Positions 45,001-54,000 of a stretch of DNA of 64,000 bases are shown one piece after another. The position numbers were made by a program, and so were the translations under genes. The notes beneath the pieces are model-generated. The model searched no databases. It was not told the origin of the DNA and was given only the letters and a program-made list of their open reading frames with translations. Position 1 is the first letter of the stretch. Every line of letters begins with the position of its first letter. This stretch comes from Campylorhamphus procurvoides (lineage: Eukaryota; Chordata; Aves; Passeriformes; Dendrocolaptidae). The stretch spans positions 806,001 through 870,000 of the forward strand of contig WBMV01000085.1 in NCBI GenBank assembly GCA_013396655.1, written 5' to 3'.

Positions 45001-48000
45001 CAAGAGTTGGAAAACAGAGGTGTAAACGTCCAAGAAACCCCAAGAGTATTATATTGCACAGTGTGTTTTATGAATACCCTGATTATATGAAGAACTAATT
45101 TGGTTTTGACCCCTGTAGTTATTAAGTAGTCACATGCTTAAAAGCACTGTGGGTTTTTAACTAGATTGTCCTCATTGTATGGAGATGAGGGTATATCTTC
45201 CTTTCTTCCTCCAGAATTAAAAGCCAGGTAGCCAGTTAAATTTCTGAAATCATCTGAAATTTCCAGTGTGCTACTGAATTAAATTAGATTTTGAGATACT
45301 GATATTTATGATGTCTCCAGCCTTTACCATCCTCCCTTAATAGTTTCCTAATCAGTTTTTCCAAGTCTAGACATTGCTTCCTTTTTGCTATTATTCACTG
45401 TCATCTGAATTAATTTTGGGAAATAGCATTCCCTCCCTTTAGAATTAGCATACCCATCATTTCCTATGTGCTAATGTTGAGATGACAAGCAAGTATGTGT
45501 GCTCTTCTACAGCTATTAGACTGTCATCTGGCCATCCGGCCTCCAGGAAGGATGGAAATTGTATCTTAGCCTCTGTTCTGCTGTTCCTCTTGAATCATAA
45601 TACCTGCATAATACACTTAAGTACTACTGTTTTACATTAAATCTGCCCTTTTGTGGCCTTTGTTACATTTTAACTTATTTTTAGGCAAGGGGACTGGACC
45701 TTTCACGTGTGCGGACATGTGTAGTAGTGGCTGAAGAACGACCTCGGATAGCTCTTACTCAGTCATTTTCAAAGCTATTTAAAGACCTTGGTCTCCATCC
45801 ACGGGCTGTCAGCACATCACTTGGCTGTAGAGTTAACTTGGCAATATGTTTGCAGGTAAGATTTTTCACTCCTTAAGCTCAAAGTTATTTTAAGAAAATG
45901 GTTTTCAGTAAGAAGCATTCATTGTATTTCCCTTGGCTGCTTGGTTGTAGGCATGTGAAGAAAATGCATGTGGTACTTAATGTTCTTACATAAACAGGTA
46001 GTAAATTTCTGTTACTTTGTCAACTATTCATCCCTCTCATGTTGCAATCATAGCATTTATTCTGCCCATGAATGCAGTAATTCAGAAAAGTACCTGATAG
46101 TGACAGAATGCCTACTCTGTACTCCAAAAACAGGGTGCAGTCATGTCATGTAAGCTCCAGTTTCTAAGCATTTAGTATGTTGCAAAATGTTTTTAAAATA
46201 CTTCCAACCATTGCTTAGTTAACAAAATAGGTATTTTCTGCACACAGTTTATTGCTTAAAAAGGAAAATTGTTGTGCTACATCTCTTTCATTCTGTTTTG
46301 ATCCACTGATCAGAAGAAAATTCCCAGGGGTGATAAAGGATTTAACTTGCATTCTCCAGGAATCTTTATTGAGTCATGACTTTCAGGACTGATGGGGCAC
46401 GGTAGCTATTTGGTCTGAATTTCTGAATAGGCTCTAGTTTTTCATCCAGTGACAACTACACCAACCAAGTAGTTTTAGGCTCATCTAGAGTATATCATTT
46501 TATCTTTCAGAACTTTGGGTGATGAATGTTAACTTGCCTTTTTTATGGTGTTCAATTTTTAATTTTTTTTGCCTTATTTCTAGTTTAATCTGCCATTATA
46601 TTCAGCCATTTTTTATTTTATTACATTTTTTGAATCTAGAATCTCATTTCTATCATGCATCTAATACACATCTTAGTCTTTGATAAATAGGTAAAGAATC
46701 TTATGCTTTGTGTTCAGTTTTTATGACTCTTGATCTCTTTCTGTCTTTCCAAATCTGGTTTCAGATTTTCACATATTATTCCTGCAATAATGCCATAGTT
46801 GTCCTACTAAGGTGTAATACAATTTCTGACTCAATAACCTTTTAAATACTAAAAAAATCATCTTCTGCACTGGCAGCTGTTTTGGCTGTGAAGTTCCATA
46901 TCCATTTGGTCACCTACCATGTCTTTAACCTCTTCCAAGTCACCATCTTCCTGAAGAATCTGCCTGTACTCTGTATGGTGCATCCCACATTACTAATCTG
47001 ACAGTTAGCCCTAGTTTACAGTGAGGATTTCTCATGCATGTAACATGGATATTTGCTTCAGTGTGGAAGTTAGAACAGATCTTTTCAGTGACATTATAAA
47101 TAAGATATCTGCTATTCTTTTCCTCATTGTAAATGTAATTTTTTTTAATCAAAAAGACTTGACAAATGCAGGTTATGGCTTCTTCACAGACCAGTATGTC
47201 TGTGCCTGCCTTAGCCTCTTGCCATTTTCAATGTCACTAAAGAGTCTTGGGTTTCATCAAACCTTGGCTAAACATGACTGTGTAGTTCAGGATGTTACCA
47301 GGCTATGAATGCAGGAGGGGTGCCACACCTCCAGTATTGCTCGCTTTCTCTCTGACTCCAGCAGAGTATCCCTACAGCATAATGTGTCTTTAATTGTTAT
47401 TGTCAAGCATATGACAGGGCAAAGCTGAGCAGGGTTAAAAGTCATTCTGTGGCCCAGAGGTAGAGTTGTTTAGTTTGCCATTCTGTAATTGCTACCATAA
47501 ATATTCTCCAGGAATAGAAAAACTCTTAGAGAGAAGGAGAGAGAAGGAAATGATGACATCCCCTCATGGCAAACAGATTAGGACGGGGCCTGTCATCTCT
47601 CCCCTGCAGCTGTGGTGGAGCTATTTCCATAAGGCAAATCAGCTTCTCTGGTTTCTGTCCCATAGAGGGACCAGACATGAAAGATGCTGTAGATTACAAG
47701 GACAAATTAGCTGCAGAAGTTTGCTTGCCACTAATGCAGATTTCCATTTCAGGCTTGCACCAGTCGCTGGAGTGTTCATAGTGGATGCTTCACTTATAGC
47801 TCATTAATTTGGGACAAATAATAAAGTCAGGGAATAACAATAAGCAGCAGTAAGCCAGGTTCAATGCCAAGGTATGGCTCGTTGGAAGTGACATTGTTCT
47901 TGGTCTGCTTGGGATGGAGTTAATGTTTTTTTTAACAGCCCATATGGAACTGTGGCTTGGATTTGTGACTGAAAGAGTGTTGATGGCATACCAGTGGCCT

Positions 48001-51000
48001 GGCTATCGCTGAACAGTGCTGCACAGCATCAAAGCTTTCCCTGTTTCTCTCTATGCCCACCACACCACCACCCCACTGCCCCCAGCGAGTAGGCTGGGGG
48101 AGAAAGAGGCTGGGAGGGGACACAGCCAGGAAAGCTGTCCCAAACTGACTTGGGATGACCCATACCACATAATATCATGCAGGAGAGCTGACTACACTCA
48201 GAGAAACTGGAAGTCCTAATCAGAATGGAGTTAGGCTGGGGTTTGGCTTGACTCTCTATATCTGTATATTGTGTTAACTGCTTAGCTGAAATTTGCTTCT
48301 TAGGTAGTTCTTTACAGAAATTCTTGAAAGAGTTAGTGAATCAAACTATAGAAGTGGATAAATCTCTGAGGGAAGATCATTAATGAATTAATTACGAATT
48401 TAAAAGCAGCACAGAATGAGAGCCTTGAGTTGAGATGGTTAAACAGCCTGGCTGATCATGTAGCTTAGTGCCAGGCGTTGTTGAATTCTATTAAGATGTG
48501 GCATCTCTGTCCATAAGATGGACACACTAAAAGCAAAACACTGTCCAAAGAGTGGTGTGGCTGAAGAGAAGCCATTTCAGGGCAGGCTATATTTAGTAAC
48601 ATTACTCTCCAAAGTGAAATGGTTCTGAAACATTTGAGCCAAGGGTTGTTTGGCAAGTTTTAAAGGTGCTTGCAAAATTACTAAAGATTTTACTTACAGG
48701 CATCACCACAAATAGGTCATTTTGGTGGAGAATACACAGCTAGAGGATGCATCCTTTGAAATACCAGGCAGTAGCACTGCCAAAGACTGGATAATGAATT
48801 AGACTGGATGCTCTTTCCAAATTCTCTGGAAGGTTATGGCACTGGCATTCCAGAATAGATTGTGGGCTATTCTTTTTTCTCAGCTGAGGAACAGAATGAA
48901 TTTTAATTCTTGATTAACACTGTTCCTGAAATTAGCATTGTCTCCAATATGTTCCAGAAATGGGTTATGATTTCAGGATTCTTCACACTGCATAAAAATA
49001 CTTCTCAAGATGTTTGAGTCAACAGCATCTGCTTTTGCTTTTTTTCTTCCAAGTTGTGTCATCCATGAGTTCAGCATGTGGTTCCTGGAGCACCATCTTC
49101 CACAGGGATAACTGTAATCTCACCTATTCAGCAATCTTCCTAAAATATGTATCTACTAATCACATTATTGAACATATCTGAATATTCAGCTATTGAGCCT
49201 TCCCAGCAAAAAGCCTTTTCAGGGTTCTTCTCTAAGGGCTGCCTTTAACACAACTCGGATATTATCTTTTATATCTTCTTTATTTCCAATTCTGTGGACA
49301 AATTCCAGAGTCAAGTGTTTCAAGGAAAAGGTATCCTGATTTTTTCAAAAAGCTTTTACTGTTCCCCTCTCCAAAAAGGAGGAGGGTATGTATGTACATA
49401 TATGTAGTATATAAGTGTATAAAGACTTCATAGCAGAATTTAATGTTTTATTAAAGTTTATTTTAAAAAGGAAATAATTGTGATAACCCCTTTGGTACAA
49501 AAGAGTCTTAGTCTACCAAATTATCTTAATTTCTGGATTGAGACCACTGAGAGACTAATGCACAGTCATTTGTATTTATTTCCTTTCAAATTTAGAGAAA
49601 ATTTAGTACCTTTCCTTTGAGGTAGGATGTGCTTTTGAAAATAAATAATCCCCTCCATCTTTAGACACCTAAATACCATTTATATCTGACCTTTCATGGC
49701 TGTATAGTCACAGATAATGGTCTAGGGATTTCTGAGATAAAAAGACTGCATCCAGCATATTTTAATTCTCATTAACTAGCATCTTAGCATTCTCAAGAGA
49801 GAGAGAAAAATAGATATGAAAAGTAGCCAGTTTCTTACAACAGCACAGATGGTTCTCTAGGATTTTAGCTAATTTCCATTTAAACCCTTGAAATAAATAT
49901 TTTCATTTTATTCAACCTGCTACTCAGTTTCGGTTGAGGGAAAACTTTTAGAAGTTGTTCTTTTTCCTTAGTTAACCCTGAAAATGTACTAACAAGTCTG
50001 TCCAAGCTAGAGTGGGAGAGCAGGATTCATCTTGCTTCTTTTATGCCTCCTCTAGCTGAGACTGCAAGGTTAAGTCAGTTATCCTGTATACCTGTATAAT
50101 CAGTAGAATCACAGAATGCTTCAAGAGACAGTTTCATTCAGCCTATCTTTGGAGCCCAATTTGGGATAGGATTCATCACCATCAGGAGATACTTCCTACC
50201 TTACACTGTATGCTTTTGTCTCTGGTGGCTGAACTTATATGAAATGAACCCCTTTCCTTACTGTCTAACAAAGGAGTCTGTTAGTCAGTTTTGGGATTAA
50301 AGTCGATACTTCTTTTTACTTAGTGATAGATTACACTTTCTCTTCCATATTAAAAGTAATAAAGGGTAGGTCTGCTAAGAGTGCAGCAGGAGACCATGCA
50401 CTTTGTCAGAGGTATGATTCACACTTGGCAATGTACGAGAGCTCTCGGTGAGTTCCCTCAGATTCTGTTTTCCCACCTTTCCTATGAGTCATGCCGTGAA
50501 GTTCTTTTCACAGCTCCAGCTGCTGTGCTTGCGTACGTGAGATTGTCAAGTGTACACCAAAAATTCCTTTTCGGAGCATCACTGGGACAGAAGTAGACTC
50601 AGAGTAAACACTGAGGCCACATCCTTAGACAGCAAAACAAAACCCAAAACATCAGTTATTTTTAAATTCCTAGGACTTCTAATTGCCTAGTTCCTGGTTT
50701 TTAACTCTAGGGAGGGAAGTAGGGGAGAGCATGCAGCTTGGTCTTTGACTTCAGTGGAAATTAGTTATGGACTGAGTCCTGGCACATGGTCAGCTGTACA
50801 GCTGGCTTGTTGGGGTAGTTCTTCAGGCAGTGAGACCTGCAAGATTTTCCCAGGGAATAAAAGCCTGGCATATTGCAGAGGTTTGCACGGACAGGGGATG
50901 GTTCACCGGTGGCAGCCTATGCACGGGCAGAAGATTTATTTACTCCAAGAGATATTACTTGTGATATACTGGTTTTCAGATAGAAGATTATGCTGGCCCC

Positions 51001-54000
51001 ATTTTGTTTCATTGAACACGACCTACCATATCCTGAGTAAGGATTAGATACACCAGAAGTTGGGCTGTTTCTTTCCTGTTACTAGCACTACAGATGCTCT
51101 CTATATCTGTCTCGCAGAATAAATGTTCACAGACAAATTGAGTCAGTCACTCTGGTCTTGGCGAGGCTCTGCTTCTTTTGAAACACTTTCAGAGCATCCC
51201 AGCTGCAGCTGGCTGCAGAGGGACACGCCTGATACTTCAACTGCTGTTTCTCAAGCCATTCCCTAGTTAAAAGCCATTTGAGACTCTGCTCCTCTCAAAA
51301 GTCCTTTCTGGACCTGCAGTGTAGTCACATGCAATGAATTATGTAAGTGCTGGATTTCAGCAATTCTCCTGCGTTCTTGCAGTTACACTGCAGTGTTCAA
51401 CCTGGATTATTAGCAGTACTATTTTGGGGCATCAATGTAATAAGCAGATCTGTCCTATTTTTTAGATGCTTCATCTTCTTCTGCATCCAAAATAAACCTA
51501 TTTTAAGATACTGCTGTGGCAGATGATGCTGCAGTCTTTAAGTCTGCTGGCATCAGAAGTTTGATGAGAAGTATGTGGGATGCCAGTGCTTTCAGAGCTG
51601 TTTGTTTTCACAAGTTGCAGGGCAAGTCCTACTGCAGCCATCTGGTATTAGATGCTCCACGTGATAGTAGTGGCTTAGGAGTAGTCACCATAGGGGGCTT
51701 TTTTGTCTCTTTGCTTCATTATCATTCATGGTGGAGAACTGATGGGTTTTTATCAGCTTTTAATTTTACTGTTCTTTATATGTATTACACTGCTTACTGT
51801 AGCAAATAGATTAAGAATGAAGAATTATTGGGCTATGAAGTTACTCCATTTGTTTATGGTCTTCTTGTAGTTAGATCGTGCACGAAGCCTTGATTTTATT
51901 TCACTTTAGGGTCAGGTTAATCTGTATGCAAGAAAGTGTAATTATCTTTCTCTGTTGTATACTAATTTTATCTTTTTCCAAAAAGTAAGTTTACTTTTGA
52001 TTTCCAGAGGACATCGCTTACAAACTTCTGTTAGTAGTGAAATGGCAGACCTGGAACTCAGTCTCAATGTATGTGCATTAAAATAGCACGGCCACAATGT
52101 TTAATGACTTCAAAAACAAAAACAGCAAAAAACCAGTATGTTAGACACGTTTTCCACTAACAACATTGTCTGTAGTGTCCTAAAACCATTTAAGTCTGTT
52201 TGTCCAAGGTTAGCAGTCTACAGCTGTCTCTTCTGTTGCTCTACTAAAATGTTGACACCTCATTTTTTACTTTTTTTAACCTTTAATGGTATAATGGTTA
52301 ATTTGTAAAATTCCTGTATTTGACATTGTTTTTCTTTTTATTTTACTCCCTGCTTTTTGCATTCTCCTCTTTTTTTTTCTCCCACCCTTCATTCCCATTT
52401 TTTATTATTATTTTTGTCTTGTGTTACCTTCTTTCCTTCTCTCCCTCATCCCTGCTATTCCTGCTGCTATAGCCTCACAGGCTGGGGAAGCTGGCCGAGC
52501 AGGTAGGGGATTTTCATGTTCCCTCAATACCCACCTATCAGCTTCCAACAGTGGGACAGACTAGAAATTGAGTCTGGAGATTTGGGGATTTTCAGATCCT
52601 TCTATGAAATTATAAATATGTCCAGTATAGCTTTATCTGGATTCAGGTTTCATCAAATATTAGCTGTCCATTGTAACTATTTCATTCACACTGAAAATAA
52701 TAAATACCATAGTGATTGTCTTTGATTTTCAAACTTGATTGTTTCCATTATTTTGCAAATCAATTCAGGTTTAGTTTTATTTTTAAAGATAACCAACTTT
52801 TCCTTGGTTTTGTTTTTTTTCTTTTTAACATTGCATATATTTCAAATAAGCTCTCCACTCAGCACTAGTCTGTTACACTGCTGAGTTTACTAGTAGACTG
52901 AAAATCGTGTCGTTAATAGCTAGAGAGGTTATTGTATCTTGTATTGTGTATAACAAGCTAAAGAGGCTAACATGCATGTGCAGCTCTATTACTCTTGTTC
53001 TCCTCTGGTGGTGGGTCATACACAGTACCTGTACAGTAAGTATCAATTGGTAGTGGTAACTCCTTTCCCCTTTAGATAAAAAAAGAGCTATTTGTGGATC
53101 TCTGTTGCAATTTTTGGTGCTCAAAAATTGTGGAACCATCAGCCAGCATTGCAGAAATGTAAAAGTCAGCCCTAGACATTCCTAATGTGAAGAGTTATAC
53201 TCTGTGATGTGTCCCAAATGGGACAGAAATCATGGGGAGTTGATGTTGCCTGCTATTTTAAGTAGTAAACATCTAAATAACGGATAAAGGAGTTTGTTCA
53301 CCTGAAGTTTACCAGGGTCAGCTGAATTCCTGTGCTGAAAAGAAAATTCCAACATTCCAGTGTGCCAAAATGAAGTTGTGCTTTTCTTCTAGCTTTCTGC
53401 TTAGCAGTAGCATGAGGTATGCAGCAGAGAAAAGAGCCCTAGCCTGGAGCACTGAGAATTCACATGATGTTCAGTGGTGATGAGTTTGAAATTTTGGATA
53501 AGGGCAAATCATAGCAGGCTACAAAACTGCAGAAAAGCTGTGGGTGGAAAGGCCTAAAGACTGTATCATCTCTGCATGGAAGGAAACTAAAATTAGTCTG
53601 CCGCTTTTCAAGTAACTAAATATTGTGACATAAAGCAAGGATTTAAATTATGCAGTGGAAGACTGAAAAGGAACAGAATAATTGCTTACAGACCTTCAGT
53701 CCAGATTGGTTCATGTCATGCGTGCTACCTTTACTATCTTTAGCTTCAAGTATATTCTCTGTTGCATGTATGGAAGACTCTCAGTAAACCATGCTTCACA
53801 CTCCTGGCCATGTGCTTCTGCCATTAAACTGTGTCTCCTCAGCGATTTCGGCCTTCCTTTATATGGCAAAATGTGTTTAACATTTTTTGTATGTATCCAT
53901 GTGCTGATTACTTGGCCTTTTGTAGCAAATAAAACCTATGTTGACATGTGTTGGTTAAGTGGTTTGACTGCTTGATGTTTTCCTCAACCCCAAGGTAACA

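Noticed and set aside
50105..50330. agaatcacagaatg, possible third CR1 tail
   Set aside because: Only about 14 bases match and the following sequence lacks CR1 blocks.
50381..50600. Possible extra exon (open frame with AG and GT sites) in intron 21
   Set aside because: No AG/GT pair gives a phase-compatible exon with recognisable DIP2 sequence.
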